Source: Opisthorchis felineus
Lineage: Eukaryota; Platyhelminthes; Trematoda; Opisthorchiida; Opisthorchiidae
Length of the DNA stretch: 64,000 nucleotides
Direction of reading: 5' to 3'
Assembly: GCA_004794785.1 (NCBI GenBank)
Contig: SJOL01007403.1
Location: forward strand, 277,852-341,851
Position numbers and translations under genes: made by a program. The notes beneath the pieces were generated by a model, which did no database searches, was not told the DNA's origin, and worked only from the letters and a program-made list of their open reading frames with translations. This document shows positions 13,401 to 26,218 of this stretch, in pieces (within the stretch, counting starts at the first letter, position 1; each line of letters starts with the position of its first letter).

Positions 13401-16400
13401 TGACAAATAAACACGCAGATTTATGTAAGCTGTCAGCATAAGCAGCCACGATAAAGATTTCTGTACAGTGTTATAAAGTGACATTAGTTCATGCATGGCC
13501 ACTCAAGTCTAACTCTCATGTCCACTCTGTCTAATAATTCCCGACGCCAATATGGTCACACCGTTTTCCAAGCTTCTTTCAGATGCGGAATTTGACGGTC
13601 GAGAAACCACTTCATCATATTTTCTAACTGCAAACCAAAGCGGTGTTTTGGAATAGTGTATACCTGCTTTTTGAGTTTATAAAACTCCTTCGGGATCATG
13701 GCTACAGATGCTTTTAATTTAAAGCCCTCTTGTCATGCTTACAAGTTGCTTTCTCCTCATTTTTCATGAAATTTTGTTTCATGAGTTCCATCAGTTCTTA
13801 CTGGATTCTGAGCCATATGTTATGTGTTGTTTTGACTTTTGAATTGTAAAATTGCCTTATTACACGGGCTCCCGTGCATTAAGATGCCGGATATGAACAG
13901 TTTTCTATGCGCGGCTCAACAAGTCTCTTGGTGCTCAACGTATCATAATCGCCTTGTTCTTCTGGTTCTTTATTTTTCCAACTTGGGCCAAGAAGGGCCG
14001 GTGAGAGTCGAGTCATGTTCCATGGGCCATTGACCCGGGTTTCCTGACTCTGGATTTGTGAATTAACGTAGCAGTCAAGGGTTAAACATACAATCAGTGA
14101 AAGTTGCTTTTTTGCGGCGGCAAGGTCTGAAGCCACACCTTGAGGATTGTTTTATGGGCGCATGTGCCACAGTGTAAAAAATATGTATAGCCGCAAACAT
14201 CAAGATGGCAAAAGCACTGCTACGGCGTTTCCCTTGTCTGTGTAGCTCTATAGTTCTTGCAGAAGGTGCTCGTAAAATTAGGGTAAACAGCTGGTGACCA
14301 AGTAAGCTTAGAGATTTGGAAGCTAAGCGGACCAGGCCAACATTCATCATCGTGTATGCAGCTAATCAGAGGTTGACGCATGCTAGCACTTGTGGTGATG
14401 AAGATGCGGAAGTTTTGGAATTCATTTTTTGATTGGCATTAGGGAAATTTCATAACATTTTGACCGGAGTATTTTTACTTCAGCGACCTAAGTTACGTAC
14501 GTTGAAGTGTGACGTGAGATAAGATTGCTGCATAGTTGCCCTCTGAATGATTCAAAAGGGCCAGTTTTTCACGGACTGTAGCGGCGATTTGATTTTACTA
14601 GCTCTATTCGCGGAGGCTTCCAAATGCTTACTTCTTGTGCTGGATGACGGCGCAAATAAATTGTTATACGACGGTAAACAGAAAAATTTTACTTGGGTAC
14701 TGACGGTATGCGGCACTCTTTTCGGTTCGTGGGACATTTTTTACTGAGTATTCTTTCGGTGGTCGGGAACAAAATTTTTACGAAACCTGTGGGCCTGTTG
14801 CTTTTGATGTCGTCAGTAAAGTTTCGACATGGAGGTGGTGAGTGCTAAGCTTCTTGTATATCTTTTTGGTGTAGAATTTCAGTTAGTGAAACGAAGGACT
14901 GTGTGCTTACTACACAGCAAGCGCCTACGGTAGAAGAAAGTTCTGTCATCTCCGAGCTTTGCCCGAGATATCCGAGTTGATGGCACTTTCCTCCACACTA
15001 CTTTCTGCGTGTTTTTCTTCCTATTTTATATAGACGGCAGTTTGATGTGGTATAAAATCTTATGCATTAACGCGTCTTGCACTTCTAAAGTGCGTTCCGG
15101 TGATCTCAGGTGGATTGGATGGTTTGCTGGTATTGACTAATGAATTTTGACAGCAGTGGTAAGACGCAAAACATACGGCTGTTTTCCATTACTATGAACA
15201 GATTTTATGCAACCTTCAACTGCCTTTTAGGATAGATCCTGACAGAACGTTGTCATCTGATGTTCAAGCAAATGTATTGCTCCTATGCTACATTTTGCTG
15301 CTGCGTCAATGACATTTTTTTGAGTTTGCATGTTTAGTTTCAAAGATGCCTTCACATAATTAATGTCGGGGACCCAATTTGGTGAGGAAAACGTATATTG
15401 TTGTAATCATTTTGACAGGGGCAACGTTAAATATTTCTCACACGGTAGAACTTAAACTGCCGTCTTTTGCACTGGAATGGTTTACCTAAAGCAGTCATTT
15501 GTCCCGGTTTTGAAGTCTACAGGCAAACAAACAGGACCACTTTTCAAATCTTCATATCTGCCGGCATGCAGACGATTGTGTGCATAGTCCAATCTGTCTC
15601 ACGCGGGTGGAATTCTACTGCTCGTAGTCTTAGGCTTGTCACATGCAGCAAAACGACCACAAGTTATCGCAGTAGGAAAGCTTATGTAGTCAAACAAAAC
15701 ACTGAGCCGTGCTAAGGGTCCAACTTTGACAACCTCATGGTGTCTTGTTACAGACTCACCACTGAATAGGGTCCTGGCGATCATGCCTCTTGATTCCTTA
15801 ATGTATGAATATACATCAATTATGGCTAAAGTTACTATTCCGATTGCATGCAAGCACCCACTCCCCGCTTTGAGGATAGACTTTCGAGACATATACTTTG
15901 AATGAAGGCTTTAGTTGTCATTCTTTCCAGAAATAAGCTGCCAGATGGTATCTCAACACACGTACAACCGTAAGGATTATAACTTTGGAAAATGTCGCGC
16001 CATATCAGCTGTCGCGTGGTTTATAAGTCGGGTTGCCTCAATTATTGCACATACCGCAAGTTTTCTATAGAGAAAAATGTTGGTAGCTCAGCTCAACACT
16101 ACAAGTTGTTAGCAAAGACCTGCAACTTCTAGCTGTCTTTCTTTCATAATGTCCCAAGGTCTATCCTCTTTCTACTCTTAGTCTACTTCCAAGTCTCAGC
16201 ACACGGATTGTCACTCATTTTCCTAAAGTCCCTGTAAATTCATTGTATGAATTTCTGCCCTCAGTAAATCCAAAAATGGTCATAATCCAAACGCTGGTGT
16301 GCTTAGCCGCAGTACACGTCCAGAGGGCAACACAAACAAGCAAATAACTCGCTACAGCTATTACACTGGGTTTTGCTTCCCCGAAGTATGCCACCTTCTG

Positions 16401-17053
16401 GAAACAAGAACTTCAAGGACAAGTGCTGTAGTAACGAAGACTCTCTGGTCACTCTATCTCTAAATGCTCATCCCTGGTGACAGAGAGGCGGCTGTAAGTA
16501 GAAACATCGTTGCAATAGCTGTGCTAGGAAATTTAACAAAAATGTGGGCACTTGACTAGAAACCTCATACTAATCGCTTCTGCGCGGTTTTTTAACAACG
16601 TCGGCAAACCACTGCAAAAAATTCTATTCCCATATATTTATTGCTTGTGCTTAGGCTCCGAAGGACTGCCGTTCTAGAACGGGTTAAAGGCATTGACAAT
16701 GCTGCGGTAGCAGCTGATAAAAACACTCAAGCAGGATGATTTAGCGCTGCAGGGTCTTAATTCTGGCACCAGGCACACTGGCGTTCGGAGCGGACTTGTA
16801 GTGACTTCAGACTTTTATTTTAATGCAATCATTTTTGGAACAGTTAAAACCATTAAATGTTGTGTTGCTGAAGTGTTAAGTGGTTCCAAACTGAAATATA
16901 ACATATTGCTTTGCGTCTTTGATGGCGAGAAGCCGTCACCTCCTGTCGATCATCAGGAAGTATTTATGTAAATGCTTTGCCGTTTTCAAGGCACCCAATC
17001 CAGTTCTTAACAAAGTGTAACGAAGTCTTCACATACAAGAACGTCGGCTCCAA
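10451..17053. other. AT-rich stretch upstream of known LITAF-A exons
   Basis: No transposon protein, RNA gene or clear repeat seen. It should contain the promoter and first exon of LITAF-A somewhere, but neither can be fixed from sequence alone. One exon-like segment at 13281-13367 is listed separately. Open frames near 14.0 kb and 15.6 kb occur on both strands at once and show no family features. Confidence 0.4.
13281..13367 (-). CDS. Candidate exon, unknown gene
   Basis: An 87-nt segment that looks like an internal exon. It has a good acceptor (CCATTTCAG) and a strong donor (GTATGT), is open in phase 0 at both ends, and codes for 29 mostly hydrophilic residues including FRPEDESIQMRNLVDEKQH. 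I do not recognise the protein. The phase does not fit LITAF-A (phase 1 exons), so if real it belongs to another minus-strand gene, or it is a chance arrangement. Confidence 0.25.
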
Positions 17054-18894
17054 AATGAAAAAAAAATATCGAAGGCGACTCTTTCAACACCAGTTTGATG
17101 ATCCCACCTCTATCAGTAGATCAAGATGTTCAAAGGTCACTGCCAAAAATTCTCTCTTTGGTACAATTTGGAAAGCCCTTTCCAGGAATTATCAGATAAA
17201 AAATAAACATTTTCGAGGTATGGCATCAGATAACACTACCCTTCAAGCATAATACATTTTGACGCGTTATTTGATATTTAGTTTATAGCAGGTCTGACGG
17301 GTCTTGCTGACTAAAAGATAGAAGAAAACGTTCTGGTAGTGTCCTTAGGTCATTCAACCTGACTGGTTTGATGTTTCTAAAGGAAGCTGTTCGTAAGCCA
17401 TTAACAAAAAGTTTAGCCGTACGCCCATTATTCTCTTTAGCTTTGCAGGTGTAGGAGTGCTGGACCGAACTCAAGAGTTACTGAGTTTCTGTTCTTCGGA
17501 AATTTTTGCCCGCCCATTTGCAGGACGGCAATCACACTTTCAGTGAGTGTTTTCTGGCAAACTAACTCTATCTCGAAATAGATTGGGTTAGGCAGGCTGG
17601 GCGAATCACTGGTTGCATCAATTTTCAAAAGGTTAGTACCCGAGCCGTTGTGCTATCAGACTAATACTCATGGAATCACGGAATCACGCAATTCCTCAGT
17701 TCGCAGCCAGCAGCAGCGTTTTATACCTGGTAAATGTGGGCTTTCATACCTTTATATGCTTCTTTATGCTTTAGAGCGACACCATTTGTGCAGAAGACAC
17801 GATATTTGACGATATCTGACTCAAAAGCTGTGTGTAATCATGTTGTTTATTGAAGTTACAAAACCCCATAAATTTAGCCAAGGACGCCGACACTTGTAGT
17901 TTGAGTTAGTAGTATTATGTTCTGAGATTAGGGTGGAATTTTTGTATAAACAACCCGACTCTATTAATCCGCTCTCCGCTTGACAAACTCTATAAGGTAG
18001 GCTGGCTTCTGCAGTCATACGACAGTTTGCACTTTTGTGAGAGTCTCAGGCGATGCTGTGCTTTTTCTCCCACCAGGAGGTTGAGTCCATGTCCTGCCAG
18101 TGTCTGAATAATTTTACAGATATTTAGGTTAAATTCAAACCATAAACGGTTATAACGAAGCCTACAGCAAAATCATTATTATAGACAATGGACAAAAGCA
18201 CGGTTGCGTATGTTATTAGACTCCGATATTTACTACATACAGTGGAAATAGTCCATTTGCACTATCCATTTGCAGTTGTATCAAGTCACTTTCTGAAGTC
18301 AGAAGGCTGCACTCAAAGTCGGACTTTGTAGAAACATACGCAGCCAGGCATATCTTCTTTCACTGGATTCAGTATGTTATGTGCTCTGTCCAGTTATTAA
18401 AATAAAACCTCTCATTGAAGAAACGTTTCTGCTGAATATAAATAGGCCATTCTGGCCTATATATGTTTACTGTTCATTTTGAAATCCTCCGCAATATTAT
18501 AACCAGGACAGAGGGTGGATACATTTGTCACTATTTTTCGGGATTTATGCAGTCTAAATTCATTTAAAAAGTTTTCCCTTCGTAAAACTGTAGATTTTCG
18601 GAGTAGGTGGCAGTATCCTGGTACCCTGTGTACATCTGCCGGACGTAGCGTGACACGCACATTGGTCATTTCGCAAGCAGTTTACGATATTCACGTTGGT
18701 GCAGATCAATGAGTTTATGAGGTCTTCAGCAACCTCGATTTTTTCATTGACGTTTTCTGTTCCAAAATAGTCCGGTAACGCCGAGAGGGTTCAGTAAATA
18801 TGATAAGCATGATATATAACTGGAGTCGAATTAAAAAATAAACACGAACACTTATGTGGTATATAGTATGACCGAAGCTGTACATACGAAACTA
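17054..18894. repeat. 1.84-kb direct duplication, copy 1
   Basis: This block recurs at 19188-21030 in the same orientation with roughly 2-3% differences by eye, mostly substitutions plus a few short indels. Differences are denser in the first 600 bases. Two minus-strand open frames (17283-17474 and 17437-17628) are kept in both copies but with many amino-acid changes, so I see no sign of constraint. The end is sharp: after ACGAAACTA the copies diverge completely. Confidence 0.9.
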
Positions 18895-19187
18895 CCCAGT
18901 AAACACATGGCCACCGGTGGCCATCGGTGGCCAAAGGTGGCTAAATTTTGCAACGTTATTACCACTGACTGCCGTCGAGCATACAATCCTAACACAGTAA
19001 TTTTTGCATAAATACCTTCTAAACTTCAGGAAAACAGAATGAATGGGATATTGGATCCCTACGTAAAAAGTCATCTTTGAAACCGTTTTGTTTTAATGCA
19101 CGGTCGATTAAACATGTCGTTTATTGCGCTAAGTCCGGTTCTCGCTAGCTGAGTCATTTTCCGCTCGCTCGTTGCTGTATTTGGTCN
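18895..19187. other. Spacer between duplicated blocks, ends in the only N
   Basis: A 293-base stretch not found beside copy 2. It begins with three to four units of a 10-bp repeat (GGTGGCCATC, GGTGGCCAAA, GGTGGCTAAA) at about 18908-18943. It ends at base 19187, the only ambiguous base (N) I saw in the window, directly before copy 2 starts. That position makes a contig join or a local assembly problem likely. Confidence 0.7.
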
Positions 19188-21030
19188 AATGAAACAAAAT
19201 TTCGAAGGCGACTCTTTCAACACCAGTTTGATGATCCCATCTCTATCAGTAGATCAAGATGTTCAAAGGTCACCGCCAAAAATTCTCTCTTTGGTACAAT
19301 TTGGAAAGCTTTTTCCAGGAATTATCAGATAAAAAATAAACATTTTCGAGGTATGGCATCAGATAACACTACCCTTCAAGCATAATTCATTTTGACGCGT
19401 TATTTGATATTTAGTTTATAGCAGGTCTGACGGGTCTTGCTGACTAAAGGATAGAAGAAGAAAACGTTCTGGTAGTGTCCTTAGGTCATTCAACCTGACA
19501 GGTCTGATGTGTCCAAAGGAAGCTGTTCGTAAGCCATTAACAGAAAGTATAGCCGTACGCCCATTATTCTCTTTAGCTTTGCAGGTGTAGGAGTGCTGGA
19601 CCGAACTCAAGAGTTACTGAGTTTCTGTTCTTCGGAAATTTTTGCCCGCTCATTTGCAGGACGGCAATCACACTTTCAGTGAGTGTTTTCTGGCCAACTA
19701 ACTCTACCTCGAGATAGATCGGGTTAGGCAAGCTGGGAGAATCACTGGTTGCATCAATTTTCAAAAGGTTAGTACCCGAGGCCGTTGTGCTATCAGACTA
19801 ATACTCATGGAATCACGGAATCACGCAATTCCTCAGTTCGCAGCCAGCAGCAGCGTTTTATACCTGGTAAATGTGGGCTTTCATACCTTTATATGCTTCT
19901 TTATGCTTTAGAGCGACACCATTTGTGCAGAAGACACGATATTTGACGATATCTGACTCAAAAGCTGTGTGTACTCATGTTGTTTATTGAAGTTACAAAA
20001 CCCCATAAATTTAGCCAAGGACGCAGACACTTGTAGTTTGAGTTAGTAGTATTATGTTCTGAGATTAGGGTGGAATTTTTGTATAAACAACCCGACTCTA
20101 CTAATCCGCTCTCCGCTTGACAAACTCTATAAGGTAGGCTGGCTTCTGCAGTCATACGACAGTTTGCACTTTTGTGAGAGTCTCAGGCGATGCTGTGCTT
20201 TTTCTCCCACCAGGAGGTTGAGTCCATATCCTGCCAGTGTCTGAATAATTTTACAGATATTTAGGTTAAATTCAAACCATAAACGGTTATAACGAAGCCT
20301 ACAGCCAAATCATTATTATAGACAATGGACAAAAGCACGGTTGCGTATGTTTTAGAATCCGATATTTACCACATACAGTGGAAATAGTCCATTTGCACTA
20401 TCCATTTGCAGTTGTGTCAAGTCACTTTCTGAAGTCAGAAGGCTGCACTCAAAGTCAGACTTTGTAGAAATATACGCAGCCAGGCATAACTTCTTTTACT
20501 GGATTCAGTATGTTATGTGCTCTGTCCAGTTATTAAAATAAAACCTCTCATTGAAGAAACGTTTCCGCTGAATATAAATAGGCCATTCTGGCCTATATGT
20601 GTTTACTGTTCATTTTGAAATCCTCCGCAATATTATAACCAGGACAGAGGGTGGATACATTTGTCACTATTTTTCGGGATTTATGCAGTCTAAATTCATT
20701 TTAAAAGTTTTGCCTTCGTAAAACTGTAGATTTTCGGAGTAGGTGGCAGTATCCTGGAATCCTGTGTACATCTGCCGGACGTAGCGTGACACGCACATTG
20801 GTCATTTCGCAAGCAGTTTACGATATTCACGTTGGTGCAGATCAATGAGTTTATGAGGTCTTGAGCAACCTCGATTTTTTCATTGACGTTTTATGTTCCA
20901 AAATAGTCCGGTAACGACGAGAGGGTTCAGTAAATATGATAAGCATGATATATAACTAGAGTCGAATTAAAAAATAAACACGAACACTTATGTGGTATAT
21001 AGTATGACTGAAGCTGTACATACGAAACTA
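19188..21030. repeat. 1.84-kb direct duplication, copy 2
   Basis: Second copy of the block at 17054-18894, starting directly after the N at 19187 and ending at the same internal position as copy 1. The flanks beyond the ends are unrelated in the two copies. No target-site duplication or terminal repeat is visible, so it does not look like an inserted transposon. It is either a real tandem segmental duplication or two alleles placed one after the other. Confidence 0.9.
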
Positions 21031-21839
21031 ATGGTGGCAGTAACGTCTTCTGATATTACCTAAGGATATTATCACACTTTTAGTGGGTGAGATTATGCCT
21101 CTTTGTAAACATAAGTGCGTAAAAATCGTGAGTGCTTTGACTAACGAAAATGACCATAGTTCCACATGAATAATAAACCAGCAGTTTTTCAAATCCTGCT
21201 CCCAAAATTTAACGGCTAACTTAAACAAACGAACTCCCAAAAATAACAAATATGAATAAACCCCCTAATGTGGGAATAAATAAATTAGCGTCACAAAACC
21301 ACTAATATACCGGAATCCGTCATCTCGCAGACTGAGTGCAAACCAAAAAATAACAAGCAAATCCGACCTTGCAGTTCATTTTTACTTATGCGTTTAAACA
21401 AATTTACACTTATCGGCTAGGAGGAAAAAGAGAATGTTGGTGATAACACTAGGAAGAAACGCCCACAATAAATTCGGAATTTACTGTGAGGACGAAAAGC
21501 TGCATACGATCTAATATTGATAAATACGGTTATTTGCATTTGCGATGCAGTTGTTACAACCAACCAGGCCGCTTAAAATTCAGGAAATATTTGATATCCA
21601 TTAGAATGACGTTCACATACCTGCCCATGAAGGACGGGGAAAGAACCCAAATATATGAAGAGCGAGAAATGCTTTTACAGCGGAACCAGTTCATAAACAA
21701 CCTATGCAAAATGTTATTCTAGAACTGGACTAAGTTGCGGGACCATTGTAACGTATGATATGTCAAATGAAATTATGATAAGGATGCTATAGTTAACCTT
21801 GTCATTTAGATAAATGAAGCGTCAGCGAAGGAAGAAGCC
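21031..21839. other. Unassigned stretch between duplication and LINE
   Basis: AT-rich sequence with one plus-strand open frame at 21486-21722 and one minus-strand frame at 21028-21249, both without family features or splice context. Nothing else seen. Confidence 0.4.
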
Positions 21840-24150
21840 TTGTCCTTGAGGGGCAGAAACGGGGTATCCAGGAGTGACCCAACACTGGAATCTCAAGCCT
21901 ATATAGAAAACTGTTGTTTAGTGTGTCATGCCACAGCGAACTCATCTCGTCTATTCTTCGCAAAGTGGAACTACAAATAGCCTCTTTTTAGGAGGGTGAC
22001 TTTAGCGGGCGTTTTTCACATAAAACCTATTTAGGCCGCTTGTCTCTGATAGAGTGCCTCCGGGCATCCTGAAGGCCGCAAGGCTCAAGTTGGCTAAAAC
22101 TGCCCGCCTGATGTTTTGTCAGTCACTCGACGGAGGCCAAATTCCCTCTGCCAAGAAGGAAGCGATTCTTACACTACACTACAAGTCTGGCTACGGTCAT
22201 TAGCCGACCAGCTGCAGGCCTATTAACCGGCATTCAATGCAAGGTGACGGAAAGCAATTCATAATTACCTTAATAACAGAAACTGGATATTCCGGAAGCA
22301 ACACAAATTCCTCCCGAACCGTTCTTGATTAAAGAACGTGATTGTGTGAATATACCGCTTTACGTAAGCCAAAGACAAAAAACCCATACTGGTCAGCTTA
22401 TTTTCCAATTTCTGAAAGGCATTCCATCGAGTTACACACGTTACATGTCTCCACAAAAATTGAGGGTTATGGGTTATAACGGGCAGTAATACACTGGATT
22501 GAAGCACTCCTTTCATGTAGAACGTTCCTGGTGAAAGTCAGACCAAACTACTCTTGTACTTCACTGGCCCCCATTGTAGCTCCCCAAGGAATCGGTATGG
22601 GGTCATCCGCTTCTGATCTACGTCAAAAGCCTTCCAGATGTACTCTCAGTTCCATGTGTGCTTTTTGCAAACGACCTTAAGCCTTTGGGTTCCAAACTCA
22701 GCGTACTTTAAATGGATGTGGGCTCTGTAAAGCCCAATCACTGGACCGGTATCTTCCTCTTAATGACGAGAAGTATATCCTCACAGCCTGCGATGAGCAT
22801 GAAACCAAAGGCTCTACGATTTCAGTCGCTCCAGCACGGTGGCATTTTTTCAACAGCAGCAATAGTGAACGGCTTGCTATGACCCACTTGGAATCACGGT
22901 GACGGGTGGCTGTTTCATCTGGCACCACACGCTTAAGTGACATACAAAAAACTAACTGGTGTGCAGCATCCCGAGGTATCATCGTTCAAACTTCAGCCTC
23001 TAACATTAAAGACCGTGGTCTTCTGATCCATAAAGGTCACTGTTCTTCTGTAGCCATCAACTGCACGCAACTTCTGCTCACCTTAAAATGGCACCCACGA
23101 AGTGTTCTAACATTGCACAACATAGCCCATTGATGTTATACGACTTGGAAGTGAATAAGCGATAGGTTAATTGTCCGAAACACTGCTTCGTTATTCAGAC
23201 TCCTTCCACCACAGGAGTGACTTGGGTTTTCAAATGACTGTCAACATCGTAACATTGACGAACAAGCTTGAGAGAATTTTACGAATGTAATTACTACCTT
23301 TTCTCGGTTAGAAAAATGATCACTCATTTTTCTCTGGCAGACACTTTGATTGGATAACTAAAATACTGCCTAAAACCCAGTTTGCTAACTTCAGCTCAAA
23401 CTTGACTCTTCAAGTCACGGTTGTTTGACAAAAACTTGAAACCATAACTTTGTGCCGGATTAACCCGTATTATGCCAACGTTCCAATTATGATGACTTTT
23501 AACCATAACCGTTCAGCAAGGATTTTGGTAGGTTTGTCCCGCTTTTGTCACCGTTGCTACACCCTCTGCTAATGCTGTGAGGTTCTGCTGAGATTTCATT
23601 GAGTCTGACAACGATACCGGGTTTAGCATACCACGTGTGTTACCCTATTAGGAACACTATTTTGCTTTCACTTTTGAAATCGCCTTTGCATTGTTGTTTA
23701 CTGACAATTTAATCCACAAACTTTCTGGGTCTATCTAAGATCTGATACGATGTTCGGGTCAAGGTAGCTTGTAGGCTCTAGCGGCGATACCGGATACCTG
23801 AAACCAAAGGGCTCTAGTAGGCGATGCTGCCAATCTCATTCGCTCGACGGTCGCATGACAGATGACTCAGAACTCACAGCCTGGTCCTGGTAGCCGATGA
23901 TCATTCACGATATATAAATTAAGGATCCCTGTAAGGGACAATTTGATTGGATCAAGTCCCCACTAACTAAGAGCTTGTAGACCTCAAGTGGTAGCTACTG
24001 TAAGGATAATGAAAGGTAGGATCCAACAAAGAGTACCTGTTGTAGGCTGACGGAAGTTAGACTTACTCTAAGGATTTAATCATAAATGTTTATCTATTTA
24101 TATTTATATCAGTTATTTATATTTATTTATTTATATTAACTTTTGCATGC
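21840..24150 (+). mobile_element. Decayed non-LTR retrotransposon (LINE) with reverse transcriptase
   Basis: Remains of a LINE on the plus strand, broken by stops and frameshifts. Recognisable pieces in order are: HYKSG near 22175-22190 followed by a CRPIN-like piece; APQGIGMG at 22579-22602, matching the PQGS motif before the catalytic region; LIYVKSLPDVL near 22611; LFANDLK at 22661-22681, matching the LFADDLK motif C but with Asn for the first Asp; and KDRGLLI near 23010, matching the KDLGVLV block downstream. The element ends in a TTTA-rich tail at about 24088-24139. The FADDLKLW style is common in flatworm LINEs. It cannot encode an active enzyme. The 5' limit is uncertain. Confidence 0.8.
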
Positions 24151-24858
24151 GGGGTAACCTTCAGACTCGGACATTTTTCACCTAACTATTAGCTAGGTTT
24201 CATACATTTTATGTTCACTGAGCTAGCAGAGAAACTTCACTCAGTATTTTTGGCCTGTCGTTTATTAGGCTCAGCGCTTTCTGCCAACTAATCGTTTGAG
24301 TTTCCACTGGCACAACACCGGCTGATATGTCATTGTGTTTGGAGCTAAAAGTGTGGTAGCAACTTGCATAGCGTGGAAACAGCCTGCGTTCTGTACGGCT
24401 TGTAGATTTTTGCGGCAATTATTTTCTGCGGTGTTTGCTGATCTTTTCGAAGCGATGTGCTTAAATTATTGCGACTAACTGCCCTAAAGTTCTAGTTCTG
24501 AAACGCTCTGGAAATTCGCATCAGCTCTAAAGGAAAAACGACCTGTGGTTTTGATCCTTATGCGTTATCCGGTTCTGCATATATGTTTACACCGTGGTGG
24601 TAAACCAGCGACTGTTTGTTAGACACACCGCTTTTTCTGCCTTGAGAACACCAAGTCATATACGGCCGCCTCCTGCACTAGAGACAATTCCATGTGCCTG
24701 GAGGCATTTGGTTGGCACTGCATATACTTTTCCTTGGAACGGAGCACTTGATTAAAGCAGGTAACTACTACTACAAAGTTTTGGGCATTTCCATATGTTA
24801 CTGCTCTTACATTGTCAGCATGGCTTAAAAAACCAGCCCCCGACTCCTTTTTGCTTAC

Positions 24859-25169
24859 TCAGATGTTTCTGTGTCTCACGTATATTTGTCCGATGTGATT
24901 CCAACTACCCCGTTTACCATCATTTAGCGTAACCAGCACGCTAATGAGCACGTCTGTAGTTGGGGAATGAAACTGTTTCGCTGCCTCGGATTTTTCAACT
25001 CGTCTGCGCATTTCACCATCAAGATTGTTGTTTCCATACCACGATTCCCTCAGTCTTTTGTCAGGTTTTGTATTTCTTGATTTGCACTGCATCAGAAACA
25101 AATTAGGCTCTTGACCGAAAAAAAACTGAACAGCAGGAACCAGCACCCCCCCACGACATAACACTTTAC
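24859..25169 (-). CDS. Exon 2 of candidate small cysteine-containing protein
   Basis: Second exon of a putative two-exon gene (first exon at 25312). It starts after a good acceptor (GCGTCCTTTCAG), enters in phase 1, and completes a Gly codon with the last base of exon 1. It then codes for about 102 residues, including KVLCRGG, MQCKSRNTK, a basic stretch EMRRRVEKSE, and a C-terminal part with GSWNHIGQIY, ending at TGA. An internal donor-like GTGAGA at the Tyr codon near the end could instead lead to further exons. I do not recognise the family. The open frame, the agreeing phase and the short 142-bp intron support a real gene. Confidence 0.42.
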
Positions 25170-25311
25170 CTGAAAGGACGCTGATAATTTAGAAAGCATT
25201 ACTCTGATTACTTAACCTACTTGGACAGCCTTTGCGTTACAGGTTCGTGATGATATTTGGTCGTAAACAGATGTTGGGGATGTTAATAGGGTGAAGAGTA
25301 TTGAAGGTCAC

Positions 25312-25519
25312 CCTGAAGTTTTTCACAGAACGATCCACAGGGAATGTTATTGAGGAGCGATGAAGCAGACCCAAAAATGTCTTTCATTGTCAAAATGCTC
25401 GTGCACGGAAAACGAGGGCTTTCCGTCCGCAGATTTTGAAGTATAACTGTGACAGCTGCAAACAGGAGCACTAACCTCCTTGACTGTTGTTTTCCTAGAT
25501 TTTGCGGATTTGTGCCCAT
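25312..25519 (-). CDS. Exon 1 of candidate secreted or type II membrane protein
   Basis: Starts at an ATG in a good context (ACACCATGG). The 69 residues begin with a short polar, basic head ending in Gln-Ser-Arg-Arg, then a hydrophobic core LVLLFAAVTVIL (residues 16-27), as in a signal peptide or signal anchor. After this come Cys39 and a Cys-Gly-Ser-Phe-Cys pair at residues 61-65. The donor GTGACC is weak but in the right phase (1) for exon 2. The predicted product is about 172 residues with five cysteines in the first 100. It might enter the secretory pathway; its role is unknown. Confidence 0.42.
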
Positions 25520-26022
25520 GGTGTCACAGAGGTTTATGTCGCCTCTAGATCTGCTCTTATTGACACTCTCTGGTGCATCTCAATGGCTTCTGTTCTATTC
25601 CGGGTAGATCCGCTCCCCATGGATCCGTTAGGTTTCACCGTCTTTATCTCTTTTCCAGCTAAGTTTTGATGACAGCTTTGCTGAACATATGTTCATCTCT
25701 TTATACGGCCAAAATCTGTTGTAAATTTTCAGGACTGCTATTGAACAGCTTTTTGTACCATGGTTCAACTTCTATACAAGAGCAAATCCTTTTTTCCATT
25801 AACTGTGGTATTTTTCACTCGGCAAACGTACATAATATTACAAATTGGCAATAAAGGCATCGCTCTTCACTTCAAGAACAGCTCAGTCGGTTTTTAAACC
25901 AAAATCCCCAATTTAGGTAGAGCCATCTTCTATTCATAGTAGTCCACTTATAGTCTGGATTCAAACAGCTTGGACTATTGCAAATAACCAGCAAATTGGT
26001 GCTGCAACCTGTAGATGCTTAC

Positions 26023-26218
26023 ATTTCAGGAGTTTGAAGCCACGTGACCTAGTAATCCCGATGAATCTATTTGCGCAATATACTTTCTTGTCTGCGTCCA
26101 TATGCATAAATATACCGACCTGACAATTACCACTGCTATTGATGTGAACCACCATGCAATCAAGTCCAGGGTAACCCTTGCTCCGAGTTTTACATTGTCT
26201 CTTGGTTAGTTCAAACAT
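26023..26218 (-). CDS. Candidate exon, cysteine-containing, unknown
   Basis: Open frame on the minus strand coding for about 65 residues up to a strong donor (GTAAGC at 26022, phase 1). It contains four cysteines (RQCKTRS, GLDCMVV, GNCQVG, VYCANR) and a potential N-glycosylation site (INSSG). It may start at the ATG at 26218 or at an acceptor just upstream; both are weak. It lies upstream of the two-exon candidate on the same strand but has no demonstrable link to it. Chance is possible. Confidence 0.25.

Noticed and set aside
17283..17628. Open frames kept in both copies of the 1.84-kb duplication
   Set aside because: The copies differ by many amino-acid changes for their low overall divergence, and no family is recognisable, so being present twice is due to the duplication and not to selection.
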